Part shown: piece by piece, positions 33,585-42,862 of the stretch
Numbering within the stretch: the stretch's first letter is position 1
Layout of the letters: every line of letters starts with the position of its first letter
Assembly (NCBI GenBank): GCA_965238025.1
Contig: OZ250162.1
Coordinates: 2,356,001-2,420,000, forward strand
Direction: 5' to 3'
DNA length: 64,000 bases
Source of the DNA: Pelagihabitans sp965238025
GTDB taxonomy: Bacteria > Bacteroidota > Bacteroidia > Flavobacteriales > Flavobacteriaceae
Made by a program: the position numbers and the translations under genes
The notes under the pieces: generated by a model
The model's input: only the letters and a program-made list of their open reading frames with translations
What the model was told of the DNA's origin: nothing
The model's database searches: none

Positions 33585-34073
33585 TTGATTCTAAAGAAAA
33601 AACAGTATAAAGCTTTGAATGTTAAGATTGATGATTTAAACTGGAAAATCTTAGGACGCCTTCAAAAAAATGCAAGAGAGTCGTTCGCAAATATTGGCCG
33701 AGAAGTGGGCCTTACACCACCGGCTGTTGCCGAGCGGGTAAAGAAGATGGAAGATATGGGTATTCTAGAAGGCTATCGGGCCTCGGTCTCCCATGCCTTA
33801 ACAGGACATCAGCTAAAAGCCATTATTACCCTTCGTGCTTTTATGGGAAAGCTAAGGCCTTTTTTGATCCTGGCACCTTCACTCAATGAAGTGGTAAATT
33901 GTTATCGCATTACCGGAAATGAGAATATTGTTATGGAGGTAGTACTTAAAGACCAGTTTCATCTAGAACAATTTATTGATAAACTTATTCAATATGGGGA
34001 GACTCGAACCCACATCATCTTGTCGAATGTGGTAAAAAATGCCCCTATTAAAAAAAGTATGACCGTACATTAA
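33585..34073 (+). CDS. Lrp/AsnC-family transcriptional regulator
   Basis: This 162-aa regulator has an N-terminal helix-turn-helix (DLNWKILGRLQKNARESFAN, then IGREVGLTPPAVAERVKKME) and a C-terminal RAM effector-binding domain (KAIITLRAF ... EVVNCYRITGNENIVMEVVL). Such proteins bind amino acids and control amino-acid metabolism. The frame begins at TTG 33585; the true start may be a later codon just before DDLNWKIL, since no ATG precedes the HTH. The target genes are unknown, and no amino-acid pathway gene is adjacent. Confidence 0.9.
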   Translation: MILKKKQYKALNVKIDDLNWKILGRLQKNARESFANIGREVGLTPPAVAERVKKMEDMGILEGYRASVSHALTGHQLKAIITLRAFMGKLRPFLILAPSLNEVVNCYRITGNENIVMEVVLKDQFHLEQFIDKLIQYGETRTHIILSNVVKNAPIKKSMTVH

Positions 34074-34197
34074 ACTGTTTCGAAAGACTTCCATTTTAGA
34101 ACATAAAGGCAGATAGCTGCAAAAAATGTTAAATATTCACTTTCAGTAGAATAATACGCTGGTATCTAGGTTAATATAACATACCTTACAATGGCAT

Positions 34198-36267
34198 ATG
34201 AGATTATTTTGGGGCATATTATTCTTTTTTTTCGCGCTTGGGGCCCATGCCCAGATAGTGGTGGATACTGGCACCTATACGGTTGAGCAGTTGATAAGGG
34301 ATATTCTGATCAATAGCAACTGTGCCGAAACTTCTAATTACCGCTCATTTACAGGAACGGATCAAGGGGTAAATGGTATTGGTCATTTTAATGCGAACGG
34401 CTCCGGTTTTCAGTACGAGGCTGGAATCGTACTCTCAACAGGCAATGCGGAAGACTCAGAAGGTCCCAACAATCAAATTTATAATACAAGACCTTCAGAT
34501 TGGACGGGGGATAGTGACCTGACCATAATTACCGGAAGGCAGGAACTTTTTAATGCTTCTTACATTCAGTTCGATTTTATTCCAAGGACCAATAGTATCA
34601 GTTTTAATTTTTTATTTGCCTCCGAGGAATATGATGATGATTACCAGTGCAATTTTTCGGATGTTTTCGCTTTTATTTTAACGGGACCGGATGGGGTATC
34701 GGAAAACTTGGCCTTACTTCCGGATACAGATGTGCCGGTTAGCGTGACTTCGATCAGACCCGGAATTGTAGATCTTTGCCCCCCTGAAAACAGCGCGTAT
34801 TTTGCAGGTATCAATGGTCTTGATTCTGCCATTTCGCAGCATGGCCAAACGGTAGGCCTAACCGCAAAGTCGATAGTAACGCCCAACCAGACCTATACCA
34901 TCAAGTTGGTGATTGCCGATAATCGTGATTCAGAACTCGACTCTGCGGTGTTTCTGGAGGCAGGTAGTTTTACTATCGATGTTTCCCTTGGGCCTGACAG
35001 GACAATAGCAGGTGGCAATCCGCTGTGCGTGGGCGAGACTGTTGAGTTGGATGCTACTTCGCAAGGTGCCATTGACTATGTCTGGTATCGAGATGATAAC
35101 GAGATGACCCAATTTAGAAACCAACCAATCCTTGAAGTAAATGAAACTGGAGTGTATCGCGTAGAGGTTGTTTTTTCTGTGGATTGTATTGCCAACGGTA
35201 ACATTGTACTGGAATACGTTGAAATACCTATAATTTCCGAAGAACCTGTAAATCTTGTAGCCTGCGATTTGGATGGAGATGGGATGGATGTCTTTGATTT
35301 TACTATCAATACAAATTTGATTTTAGGGAATCAGAATTCAGAGACCTACCAAGTGAACTACTATCATAATAGGGTAGATGCCGAAAATTTTGAAAATGAA
35401 ATAATGACACCCAGCGCCTACACGGGAAATTTACCCAACGAGCTTATTTATGCACGTATTTCAGCAGGTAATAGTTGTTATGCGATCACGAGTTTCGAAT
35501 TAAGAATTCAGACACTTGCTACAATCCCTACCTTAGAGCCCCAATACCCACTCTGTATTGATGAAAATGGAATGCCGCTTGAACCCTTTCCACTATTGGA
35601 AGTTATCAACGCCAACGATGCTTATGAATTTATTTGGTATGAAGATGTGATTTCAGATGAAACGGAAATTGATGAAGCCACCACTGCGCAATACACAGCG
35701 AGCAGTGCAGGTACGTATCATGTGGTATTAAGGAATATTGCAGTAGGGTGCGAATTCAGCTTAAGTACAGAGGTTGTTACTTCTAGTCCTCCAGAAGATT
35801 TTGAAGTACATGTTGTTTCGGATCTCTTTTCCGATAGCAATACTATTGAAATTTTGACCCAGGGAGACAACACCTACCTGTATAGTATTGATGACGGCCC
35901 CTATGGAGACAATAATAGGTTTTCCGATGTAGGCGTAGGTGCCCATATGGCCCATGTTACGGATGCTAATGGCTGTGGTATTATCTCCAAAGAGTTTTTT
36001 ATTATTGGCTACCCAAAATTCTTTACCCCAAATAATGACGGCAGAAACGATATCTGGACAATTGCTGGTTTAGCGCAAATTGAAGGTGCGGAAGTAAGCG
36101 TTTATAATCGTTACGGGATGCTCATTTATGAATTCTTCGATGGCCTCGGTTGGAACGGGTTTCATAACGGAAAAATACTTCCCTCTGATGATTATTGGTT
36201 TAAAATAGCGTATGTTGAAGAAGGAATTTCAAAGGAATTCAAAGGCCATTTTGCCCTAAAACGCTAG
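34198..36267 (+). CDS. Secreted choice-of-anchor L protein with T9SS type B sorting domain
   Basis: This 689-aa protein has a signal peptide (MRLFWGILFFFFALGAHAQ) and a choice-of-anchor L domain (~40-260: NANGSGFQYEAGIVLSTGNA, SFNFLFASEEYDDDY, FILTGPDG, NQTYTIKLVIADNRDSELDS). Ig-like segments with Cys pairs follow. The C-terminal ~85 residues are the gliding-motility-associated type B sorting domain: FFTPNNDGRNDIW, VYNRYGMLIYEF and LPSDDYWFKI. It should be exported by the type IX secretion system and may act in adhesion. It is a single gene, and no other secretion gene lies nearby. Confidence 0.92.
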   Translation: MRLFWGILFFFFALGAHAQIVVDTGTYTVEQLIRDILINSNCAETSNYRSFTGTDQGVNGIGHFNANGSGFQYEAGIVLSTGNAEDSEGPNNQIYNTRPSDWTGDSDLTIITGRQELFNASYIQFDFIPRTNSISFNFLFASEEYDDDYQCNFSDVFAFILTGPDGVSENLALLPDTDVPVSVTSIRPGIVDLCPPENSAYFAGINGLDSAISQHGQTVGLTAKSIVTPNQTYTIKLVIADNRDSELDSAVFLEAGSFTIDVSLGPDRTIAGGNPLCVGETVELDATSQGAIDYVWYRDDNEMTQFRNQPILEVNETGVYRVEVVFSVDCIANGNIVLEYVEIPIISEEPVNLVACDLDGDGMDVFDFTINTNLILGNQNSETYQVNYYHNRVDAENFENEIMTPSAYTGNLPNELIYARISAGNSCYAITSFELRIQTLATIPTLEPQYPLCIDENGMPLEPFPLLEVINANDAYEFIWYEDVISDETEIDEATTAQYTASSAGTYHVVLRNIAVGCEFSLSTEVVTSSPPEDFEVHVVSDLFSDSNTIEILTQGDNTYLYSIDDGPYGDNNRFSDVGVGAHMAHVTDANGCGIISKEFFIIGYPKFFTPNNDGRNDIWTIAGLAQIEGAEVSVYNRYGMLIYEFFDGLGWNGFHNGKILPSDDYWFKIAYVEEGISKEFKGHFALKR

Positions 36268-36383
36268 GATATTCAAGATAGCTAGCCGTCCAATAAATAG
36301 TTGGTTGCGTCATCAAAATCCTCAAATTTTCCCTACTTTTAAGTTCAATGTATTTTGGCCTTGTTTTTGATGCAATGTTTGCT

Positions 36384-37796
36384 ATGAAGAAATTTTTATT
36401 GGTATTTGCTTTGGTTGCGGTGTATTCTGCTTCCGCACAGACCTTTACCTTGACCAAAGGGAAATTGTTAGACTCGATTGCCGTCAATGATTCTATTCCC
36501 GAAACGTTTGCTCTATATCTTCCAAAAAGTTTTGAGGTGTCCAAAAAATGGCCCGTAGTCTTTGTATTTGATATGAAAGGGCGTGCCAAGCAGGCATTGG
36601 GCATGCTGTTGCAAGCAGCAGAAACTGAAGGCTACATATTGGCTGCGAGCAACAATATTAACGACAGTCTTTCGATTACCAAAAATGTATTGGTGTCCAG
36701 CAGAATGTTCGGTAGGGTAGGTTCTATTTTACCTATTCATGACAATCGTATTTATACCGCAGGATTTTCGGCTGGGGGGCGTTTGGCTTCGGTATTACCA
36801 ACTTTTATAAAGGGAATCACCGGGGTACTATCGTTTGGTGCTCCCATTAATAATTTAGAAGTATTGAGTCCCAAAAAACCGTTTCATTTTATCGGAATCG
36901 TTGGCAATGAAGATTACAATTACCCGGCAATGCTCAGATCGGAAAAGATATTGAATAAAATGAATTTTCCAAATCAACTTTTTGTATTTGAAGGTGGTGA
37001 AAAGTGGCCCACTACGGATTATATTTCCTCCGCTTTGCAGGCATTTACATTGGCAGCCATGGCTAAGGGATACGTTGAAAAAAACCAGGATTATATCCAG
37101 AATGTTTACCGAAAGAGTATGGGCAAAACAAATGAGTTGGTCACCGCACAACAACCCTTGCTGGCACAAGACTACCTATGGCAGGTTATGGAAGTATTTC
37201 AACCGCACATGGCCATAGATTCAATTAGCAGTAGCTCTAAAATTCTTAGAAAAACGAAATTGTATCGCAATCAACGGCGTTTTCGTTCCGCTGCTTTATT
37301 CCGGGAATCATTGATTAAGGACGACTATGCCTATTATTTAGAAGAAGACATTCTCACCTATAACTACAATAACCTCGGATGGTGGAAACATCAGATGGAG
37401 GAACTTCAAAAAAATAAGAAAAGCAGCAATGTGTTTGAACAACAAATGGGCAAACGATTGGAAGGATACCTTGACGCTTTGATCGAAGATAATCTTGATA
37501 TATTGGCACAGGAAAAAGATGTGGATTTGGAAGCAACCAACTTTTTATGGATGCTAAAAACGATTACCCAGCCCAAAAAGACGGAAAACTATCTGAAAGT
37601 AATAGGTATTAGTACTTTACTAGATGATTATGGTACTGCCTTATTTTATTTGGAAGAATTGTTGAAGCAGGGTTATGCGGATAAGGAAAAGCTATATAAT
37701 ATTGAAAATACGGCCCTCTTGCGTATTACCCCGGAATTTAACGAGATAGTTGAGAAATATCTTAAAGACGCCCGTTATGTGCCTATTGAAGAGTAA
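36384..37796 (+). CDS. Exported esterase-like alpha/beta hydrolase
   Basis: This ~470-aa protein begins with signal peptide MKKFLLVFALVAVYSASAQ at ATG 36384; the in-frame ATG 36 nt earlier lacks signal character. The N-terminal ~260 residues look like a PHB/feruloyl-esterase type alpha/beta hydrolase: FALYLPKSFEVSKKWPVVFV, the nucleophile elbow AGFSAGGRLAS and FIGIVGNEDYN (possible acid residue). The catalytic His is less certain (possibly missing). The C-terminal half is helical and may contain TPR-like repeats. It overlaps the end of the convergent DJ-1-like gene by 14 nt. Confidence 0.75.
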   Translation: MKKFLLVFALVAVYSASAQTFTLTKGKLLDSIAVNDSIPETFALYLPKSFEVSKKWPVVFVFDMKGRAKQALGMLLQAAETEGYILAASNNINDSLSITKNVLVSSRMFGRVGSILPIHDNRIYTAGFSAGGRLASVLPTFIKGITGVLSFGAPINNLEVLSPKKPFHFIGIVGNEDYNYPAMLRSEKILNKMNFPNQLFVFEGGEKWPTTDYISSALQAFTLAAMAKGYVEKNQDYIQNVYRKSMGKTNELVTAQQPLLAQDYLWQVMEVFQPHMAIDSISSSSKILRKTKLYRNQRRFRSAALFRESLIKDDYAYYLEEDILTYNYNNLGWWKHQMEELQKNKKSSNVFEQQMGKRLEGYLDALIEDNLDILAQEKDVDLEATNFLWMLKTITQPKKTENYLKVIGISTLLDDYGTALFYLEELLKQGYADKEKLYNIENTALLRITPEFNEIVEKYLKDARYVPIEE

Positions 37797-38520
37797 GGTG
37801 TGGGACCTTATTTAGCTCCCAATCAATTACGAGTCCACCGGCCAATGAACGGGCAATTTCCTTTCCATATAAAAACTCGCAAAGGTATAAGGCCGCCTCA
37901 AAACTTTTAGCCCCTCCGGCAGAGGTGATATACTTTCCATCATGTACAAATAGCACACTGTCCCTTACATCCAATTTCGGAAACATGGCCTTGTACTTTT
38001 CAATGTCGCTAGGAAAGGTTGTTGATGCTACGTTATCTAAAATCCCTGCCTTTGCCAACACAAAAGCCCCATCGCAATGACTGGTCACAAATTTTGCATT
38101 TTTATCTACTTTTTTTACAAAATCAATAAGTACTGAATCTTCAAGATCGGTATCTAAATGATGTTCAGCGCTCGGAACGACCAAAATGTCTATTGGAGGT
38201 AGGGAATCTTTGGTGTAATCAAAATCAGGTAAAATCCGTACACCCTCAAAAGTAGTAATCGGCTCCAAGGTATTGGCAAGGGTAAACGTATTCATTGCCT
38301 TAATGTTCTTGCGGTATTGGGTATGCTGAAAGATATCATAGGGGGCCGTAAATTCAGTATTATAGGTACCGTTCATAATCAGGAAGCCCACGTTATAGCG
38401 ATTCGCCTTTAGATCGGGGAATACGCCTTCTGCGGCATCCTCGTTTAGCTCTTTTTTTGCATTGGGGGTACAGGCAATTATCAAAGTGCCACATAGGAAA
38501 GTTAGAATGATCTTTTTCAT
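37783..38520 (-). CDS. DJ-1/PfpI-family lipoprotein
   Basis: This 245-aa protein has a lipoprotein signal (MKKIILTFLCGTLIIACTP). The rest is a class-I glutamine-amidotransferase-like DJ-1/PfpI domain: VGFLIMNGTYNTEFTAPYDI, ILVVPSAEHH and the nucleophile elbow VTSHCDGAFVLAKAGIL with the reactive Cys. SAGGAKSFEAALYLCE follows. It resembles the ligand-binding part of GATase-AraC regulators, but without the HTH and with a membrane anchor. The 3' end overlaps the preceding plus-strand gene. The function is unknown. Confidence 0.85.
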   Translation of the reverse strand: MKKIILTFLCGTLIIACTPNAKKELNEDAAEGVFPDLKANRYNVGFLIMNGTYNTEFTAPYDIFQHTQYRKNIKAMNTFTLANTLEPITTFEGVRILPDFDYTKDSLPPIDILVVPSAEHHLDTDLEDSVLIDFVKKVDKNAKFVTSHCDGAFVLAKAGILDNVASTTFPSDIEKYKAMFPKLDVRDSVLFVHDGKYITSAGGAKSFEAALYLCEFLYGKEIARSLAGGLVIDWELNKVPHLTLQ

Positions 38521-38582
38521 TTTATACGTATTTGCAACCGGAAAGGTACAACCTCGTTGTTAGAAATCATAAAGCCCTAAAA

Positions 38583-39257
38583 ATGGTATTTTTGAAAAAA
38601 AGAACCATGCGCATTTTTATCATTTTATTGTTTTTAGTAAGTACTGCTTGCAAACAGGAAAAGAAATACCACGATGAGGTCAAATCGGATATTGAGGTAA
38701 CGCGACCAGATGCCCATGCAGATATTATAACTTTTCAGGAAAAGCTGAATGAAGAATTTAAAAACCCGGAGACCTCTCCGTTGCCTGACCGCTATCGTAA
38801 AAATTTTGAATCCCTCGTTTTTTTTGCACCCGATACTACTCTAATCGTCAGGGCAAGGTTAGAACTGACTCCGAATGCATTGCCTTTTGATATGCCAACT
38901 ACCACAGAGAGGAAATCCCGGGAGGTAGTTTATGGTATCGCGCACTTCACCTTATATGGAAAGAAGCAACAACTTGAAATTTACCAGAACAAAGAGTTAA
39001 TGCTTACCGAGGGCTATGAAGACTATCTTTTCCTACCCTTTACAGATAGAACAAATGGGGAAGAGACCTATACCGGAGGGCGCTATTTAGATTTGCGTAT
39101 TCCCGATGGGGATACGATAACCTTAGATTTTAATAGGGCCTATAATCCCTATTGTGCCTATAACAAAAAATACAGTTGCCCGCTGGTACCAAGCGTTAAT
39201 GCGTTAGATGAGGCCATTACGGCCGGGGTAAAGGCCTTTCGCCCAAAGACGGATTAA
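38583..39257 (+). CDS. DUF1684 domain-containing lipoprotein
   Basis: This ~224-aa lipoprotein has a signal with lipobox STAC (MRIFIILLFLVSTAC). The start may be ATG 38583 or 38607. The DUF1684 body is recognisable from ITFQEKLNEEFKN, YLFLPFTDRTNGEETYTGGRY and the C-terminal signature LDFNRAYNPYCAYNKKYSCP. The two Cys in the latter are typical of the family. The role of DUF1684 is not established. It is divergent from the DJ-1-like gene and is followed by a bidirectional terminator. Confidence 0.88.
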   Translation: MVFLKKRTMRIFIILLFLVSTACKQEKKYHDEVKSDIEVTRPDAHADIITFQEKLNEEFKNPETSPLPDRYRKNFESLVFFAPDTTLIVRARLELTPNALPFDMPTTTERKSREVVYGIAHFTLYGKKQQLEIYQNKELMLTEGYEDYLFLPFTDRTNGEETYTGGRYLDLRIPDGDTITLDFNRAYNPYCAYNKKYSCPLVPSVNALDEAITAGVKAFRPKTD

Positions 39258-39261
39258 GACC

Positions 39262-39296
39262 AAAAAAGATTCCGTCCAATGGCCGGAATCTTTTTT
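39262..39296. terminator. Bidirectional terminator between the DUF1684 and porin genes
   Basis: A 13-bp perfect stem, AAAAAAGATTCCG with CGGAATCTTTTTT, surrounds a 9-nt loop. It serves both convergent transcripts (DUF1684 and the glnK-amtB-porin operon). Confidence 0.9.
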
Positions 39297-39313
39297 GTAA
39301 AGTTGAAAGCAAT

Positions 39314-40387
39314 TTAGAAGGCGTAGATGGCAGCCAAATAAACCGAGGAAAGGCTTTTTTGTAACCCACCATCTCCGTCTGGATAAAATTCATCGTTCCA
39401 AGCGTCCAGTCTTATTTCTGGTTTGATCGTAAGATTGTCAATACTATAACTTCCCGTTAAGGTTGCTGCAAAAACACTGTTCGTATCGGCATTATCAATG
39501 TCGGTATGAAAACCAAAATACTCCGCTCTTAAACCAATCGTAAGGCTATCTGAGGTTGTAATTTGAGGATATATGGCTCCACCATAAAACCCGGCTTTGA
39601 TCTCGGAACCTCCCTGACCAAAGGTGTTTGTTTGATAGGCTCCATTAAGCCCAAGGAAAAATTTATCCGATAGATCAAAACCTCCGGTATAGTCTACTTC
39701 AAAACCAAGGCCTGCATCGTCTAAAAGGAAATTCAAATATTGTCCGGAATACCCCAACTGGGCCCCGAATGCATATTTGCCATCGGAGGAGTTGAATTCC
39801 GTAAGATCTGTCGGATTCATTATTGCGAGCATTAGGCTAAAATCATCTGAGAGTGCGAAATCTGCCTTAATACCGGTATGCGAAAATGGTCCGCTGGAAA
39901 ATAAGAAGGAAGTACTGTAGTTAAAGTTGCCGGTAGGGCTAATAACCTCATACCCTAAAAAAGTGTTGAAGTTACCCAAGGTCAATGTTACTTTATCGCT
40001 TACATTCCAATAGGCGTAGAGTTGGTTGATGATATCTCCGGTAAGCGAATATTGGGGAGAGTTGAAAATGGCATCTGTTCCCCTAGGCCCGAAAACCAAA
40101 TCAGCCACGGCACCTACTTTTCCTGTTTCATAGGATACGATAACATTGGCCATACCCAAAGCAAAACCGTCTAAATTCGCAAAGGAGGACCCAGGCGCAA
40201 TACCCTGATCATTTGCGGCATTTAAATTAGCCTTGTAATAGGCGTCAATGCTACCGCCTAATGTAAATTTGTGCTTTTTCCCCTCTTTGGCTTCTTCTTC
40301 CTGTGCAAAGGATAATGCAGAAACCAGCAATACCAGTATAAAAGTAATTGGATTTTTTATGTACTTTGTAGTTGTAATCGTTTTCAT
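39314..40387 (-). CDS. Outer-membrane beta-barrel porin-like protein of the ammonium operon
   Basis: This 357-aa protein has a signal peptide (ITFILVLLVSALSFAQ) and alternating beta strands (FTLGGSIDAYYKANLN at the mature start, AVYLAAIYAF-like ending SVYLAAIYAF). The strands with aromatic girdles fit a single-chain porin of 14-18 strands. It lies 105 nt after amtB on the same strand. An outer-membrane porin for ammonium or other small nitrogen compounds fits this position, but specificity is inferred. The hairpin in the gap (40457-40480) could separate its expression from that of amtB. Confidence 0.8.
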   Translation of the reverse strand: MKTITTTKYIKNPITFILVLLVSALSFAQEEEAKEGKKHKFTLGGSIDAYYKANLNAANDQGIAPGSSFANLDGFALGMANVIVSYETGKVGAVADLVFGPRGTDAIFNSPQYSLTGDIINQLYAYWNVSDKVTLTLGNFNTFLGYEVISPTGNFNYSTSFLFSSGPFSHTGIKADFALSDDFSLMLAIMNPTDLTEFNSSDGKYAFGAQLGYSGQYLNFLLDDAGLGFEVDYTGGFDLSDKFFLGLNGAYQTNTFGQGGSEIKAGFYGGAIYPQITTSDSLTIGLRAEYFGFHTDIDNADTNSVFAATLTGSYSIDNLTIKPEIRLDAWNDEFYPDGDGGLQKSLSSVYLAAIYAF

Positions 40388-40456
40388 AAATTAAGGTTTA
40401 ATGATTCCTGTATAGGAATTGTTTTACTGTGAAACTAGTTGTGAAAAGGTTATGTA

Positions 40457-40480
40457 ACGGAGCGTTCTGCCAAACGCTCC
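40457..40480. other. Strong GC-rich hairpin between amtB and the porin gene
   Basis: CGGAGCGTT and AACGCTCCG form a 9-bp perfect stem around CTGCCA. The T-rich tail is on the plus strand, antisense to the operon. On the operon strand it could act as an RNA stabiliser or processing site between amtB and the porin gene. Confidence 0.6.
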
Positions 40481-40492
40481 GTGTTTTTGTTT

Positions 40493-41731
40493 TTAATGTT
40501 GGTTCATTCTAAAATCGGGATACGCATCCATACCATGTTCGTGAATATCGAGCCCCTCTATTTCTTCTTCTTTGGAAACCCGTAATCCCATAATAGCTTT
40601 TAGAGCACCAAGAATAATCAAAGAGGTGATTATGCAGAATGCCCCAATAATAAGAACACCATAAAGTTGGGTCAAAAATTGGCCACCTCCGGCTTTTGAA
40701 CCAAAGATTCCAACAGCAAGTGTTCCCCAAATACCACAGATTAAGTGAACCGCAACCGCACCCACGGGGTCGTCTAGTTTCAACCTGTCGATCAAGGCTA
40801 CGCCTCCAACAATTAGTAGACCCGCAATAAGCCCAATGATAATGGCCTCGTTTGGCGACATGAGATCGGCGCCAGCGGTAATCCCCACTAACCCACCAAG
40901 GATGCCGTTCAGAAACATTGTAAGATCTAAGTTTTTATAAAGAATGGTAGAGAAAATCATTGCGCCGACACCGCCTGCAGCCGCTGCCAAACAGGTGGTC
41001 ACTAAGACCAATGAGGTCGATTCCGGGTTTGCGGAAAGTACGGATCCCCCATTAAAACCAAACCAGCCCAACCATAGAATCAGTACTCCGGCTGTGGCGA
41101 TAGGGATATTATGGCCCGGAATCGCCCTAGGTTTTCCGTCATCACCAAATTTACCTACCCTGGCCCCTAGAAGTGTTATGGCCACCAATGCAGCCCAACC
41201 GCCTACAGAGTGAACTAAAGTAGACCCTGCGAAATCATAGAAACCCCAAGAATCCAAGAATCCACCGCCCCATTTCCATGCACCTACTATAGGATACACA
41301 AAACCTACATAGAATATTACAAAAATCATAAAGGCTCCTATCTTAATGCGTTCGGCTACGGCACCTGAAACAATAGTTGCTGCCGTTGCCGCGAACATTC
41401 CCTGAAAGAGGAAATCTGTCCACCAAGTGTAGCCCCCGTCGGCATATTCGGGTGTCATTCCATTTTCAGGAGCGCCAATTCCGAATCCTGCGAAACCAAA
41501 GATTCCCGAAGACCCTTCTTCAAATCCAGGGTACATCATATTAAAGCCCCATGCATAATAAAGGAGAAGGCCTATGGTGATGATAAAAATATTCTTGAAT
41601 AAAATGTTGATGGTATTTTTTTGCCTGGTCAGACCGATTTCCAAAAAACCGAAACCTGTGTGCATGAAGAATACCAAAGCGGTACAAATCATCATCCAAA
41701 CATTGTTAGCTGTAAATAATCCTGCGTCCAT
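40493..41731 (-). CDS. amtB: Ammonium transporter
   Basis: This 412-aa inner-membrane protein is an Amt-family channel with about 11 transmembrane helices. It lets NH4+/NH3 enter through a trimer. Visible features: FFMHTGFGFLEIGLTRQKN, STLVHSVGGWAALV (containing a pore His), GFNGGSVLSANP, LGGLVGITAGAD and AVAVHLICGIWGTLAVGIFG with the second pore His. No N-terminal signal is needed. It follows glnK by 35 nt, the standard glnK-amtB pairing in which the P-II protein blocks the channel under nitrogen excess. Confidence 0.96.
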   Translation of the reverse strand: MDAGLFTANNVWMMICTALVFFMHTGFGFLEIGLTRQKNTINILFKNIFIITIGLLLYYAWGFNMMYPGFEEGSSGIFGFAGFGIGAPENGMTPEYADGGYTWWTDFLFQGMFAATAATIVSGAVAERIKIGAFMIFVIFYVGFVYPIVGAWKWGGGFLDSWGFYDFAGSTLVHSVGGWAALVAITLLGARVGKFGDDGKPRAIPGHNIPIATAGVLILWLGWFGFNGGSVLSANPESTSLVLVTTCLAAAAGGVGAMIFSTILYKNLDLTMFLNGILGGLVGITAGADLMSPNEAIIIGLIAGLLIVGGVALIDRLKLDDPVGAVAVHLICGIWGTLAVGIFGSKAGGGQFLTQLYGVLIIGAFCIITSLIILGALKAIMGLRVSKEEEIEGLDIHEHGMDAYPDFRMNQH

Positions 41732-41766
41732 AATTGTAATCGTTAGTAATATTTTGGTTGATAGTT

Positions 41767-42105
41767 TTAGTTGATTCCTGAGTGGCCATTTTCTTTGGTC
41801 CTAATCCTATAGGCCTGAAGAATTTCCGAAACGAACACTTTTCCGTCTCCCACATTGCCCGTATAGGCGGACTCGAGAATCGCGTTTACCGTGCGCTCCA
41901 AAAATTCATCTGATACTACGATTGATAAGTATCTGCGCTGTATATCGGTAGTACTATAGGAGATACCTCTATATACATGCCCTTGTTTTTCATTACCGAC
42001 TCCGGTAACATCCCAGTAGCTAAAAAAGTTTACCTCTATTTCATGGAGCGCTTTTTTAACATCGTCGAACTTGGATTTTCTAATGATGGCTTCAATTTGT
42101 TTCAT
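41767..42105 (-). CDS. glnK: Nitrogen regulatory protein P-II (GlnK type)
   Basis: This 112-aa trimeric signal protein regulates AmtB and nitrogen enzymes. The start MKQIEAIIRKSKFDDVKKAL and the C-terminal block GNVGDGKVFVSEILQAYRIRT (ATP/2-oxoglutarate site) are typical. In the T-loop, VYRGISYS keeps the Tyr equivalents of positions 46 and 51, but the usual GRQKG is replaced by GNEKQG. So uridylylation or other modification is possible but unproven. It is the first gene of the operon glnK-amtB-porin. Upstream lies an inverted repeat shared with the glnA-glnN region. Confidence 0.94.
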   Translation of the reverse strand: MKQIEAIIRKSKFDDVKKALHEIEVNFFSYWDVTGVGNEKQGHVYRGISYSTTDIQRRYLSIVVSDEFLERTVNAILESAYTGNVGDGKVFVSEILQAYRIRTKENGHSGIN

Positions 42106-42151
42106 TTGATTGTTTTTTAGTTGAAGGCGTAAATCTATATTAAAATAATAT

Positions 42152-42174
42152 ACACCCCTTTTTTTAATGGGTAT
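42152..42174. promoter_or_regulatory. ACACCCC-N10-GGGTAT site upstream of glnK
   Basis: ACACCCC (42152-42158), ten bases, then GGGTAT (42169-42174). The site lies 47 nt upstream of the glnK start and matches the layout of the glnA-glnN intergenic site at 11667-11690. Further TATA-like complementarity extends outward. Confidence 0.45.
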
Positions 42175-42201
42175 AAATTGTAATTTTTATTAATTTAAAA
42201 A

Positions 42202-42229
42202 ATAGACCCCTATATTTTTAGGGGTCTAT
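42202..42229 (-). terminator. Terminator between crcB and glnK
   Basis: An 11-bp perfect stem, ATAGACCCCTA with TAGGGGTCTAT, closes a 6-nt loop; on the minus strand it is followed by a T-rich stretch. It lies 143 nt past crcB, and the space between (42230-42371) shows nothing recognisable. Confidence 0.8.
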
Positions 42230-42371
42230 TATTATTTAAACAAAATATTGCACAATTGACTTTAAGATGTTCCAAGGAGGTTGAGAAATTTAGTCGTTAA
42301 TGCATGTACTGCATGGGAAAGTGGCTTGATCGAAACCATTGTGAGTGAAAATGTAGAAAGAAAGATTGGTG

Positions 42372-42743
42372 CTAGTAGAGCCTGGTAAACCAAAGGCCAA
42401 TGGCTACCGCGAGTATGCCGACAGCAACACTGGCGATAGTATAAATGGAGAAATGAAACAATCCTCCGTCACGGAGCACGGAGTGGTTTTCAAAAGCAAA
42501 GGCAGAAAAGGTGGTAAACCCACCACAGAAACCGGTAACAAGCAATAGGGTGTGATTTTGGGATAGTAGATTTTCTTTAAACGAAAGCCCAAGAATAATA
42601 CCTATTAATAAACATCCGATGATGTTGACCAGAAAAGTACCAAGAAAAAAATGTTGAAAGTAACCGTTAAAAACTTTTGAAACGGCATATCGTAGCATGC
42701 TGCCCAATCCTCCACCTAGGAAAACGAGTAAAAACTGTTTCAT
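42372..42743 (-). CDS. crcB: Fluoride channel CrcB/Fluc
   Basis: This ~123-aa membrane protein with four hydrophobic helices is a Fluc fluoride exporter, which works as an antiparallel dimer. LGGGLGSMLRYAVS is the N-terminal glycine-rich block with its Arg, LVNIIGCLLIG the second helix, and GFCGGFTTFSAFAFE the Phe-containing pore helix and Na+ site. Start is ATG 42743 (MKQFLL) or 42752. No fluoride riboswitch was seen upstream. It is transcribed alone. Confidence 0.92.
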   Translation of the reverse strand: MKQFLLVFLGGGLGSMLRYAVSKVFNGYFQHFFLGTFLVNIIGCLLIGIILGLSFKENLLSQNHTLLLVTGFCGGFTTFSAFAFENHSVLRDGGLFHFSIYTIASVAVGILAVAIGLWFTRLY

Positions 42744-42862
42744 GAAAAGCAATTGAAAACGATAAGCAATATTTGTATTTTCTTACAGCGCGACAATTGT
42801 TAAAAAAGAAAACGCCATAAAAAATGCATTACCGTAACTTAATATATGATAAAGGTATAAAA

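Noticed and set aside
42744..42862. Fluoride riboswitch upstream of crcB
   Set aside because: No GGxGAUGG-like core or pseudoknot layout is present in the leader.
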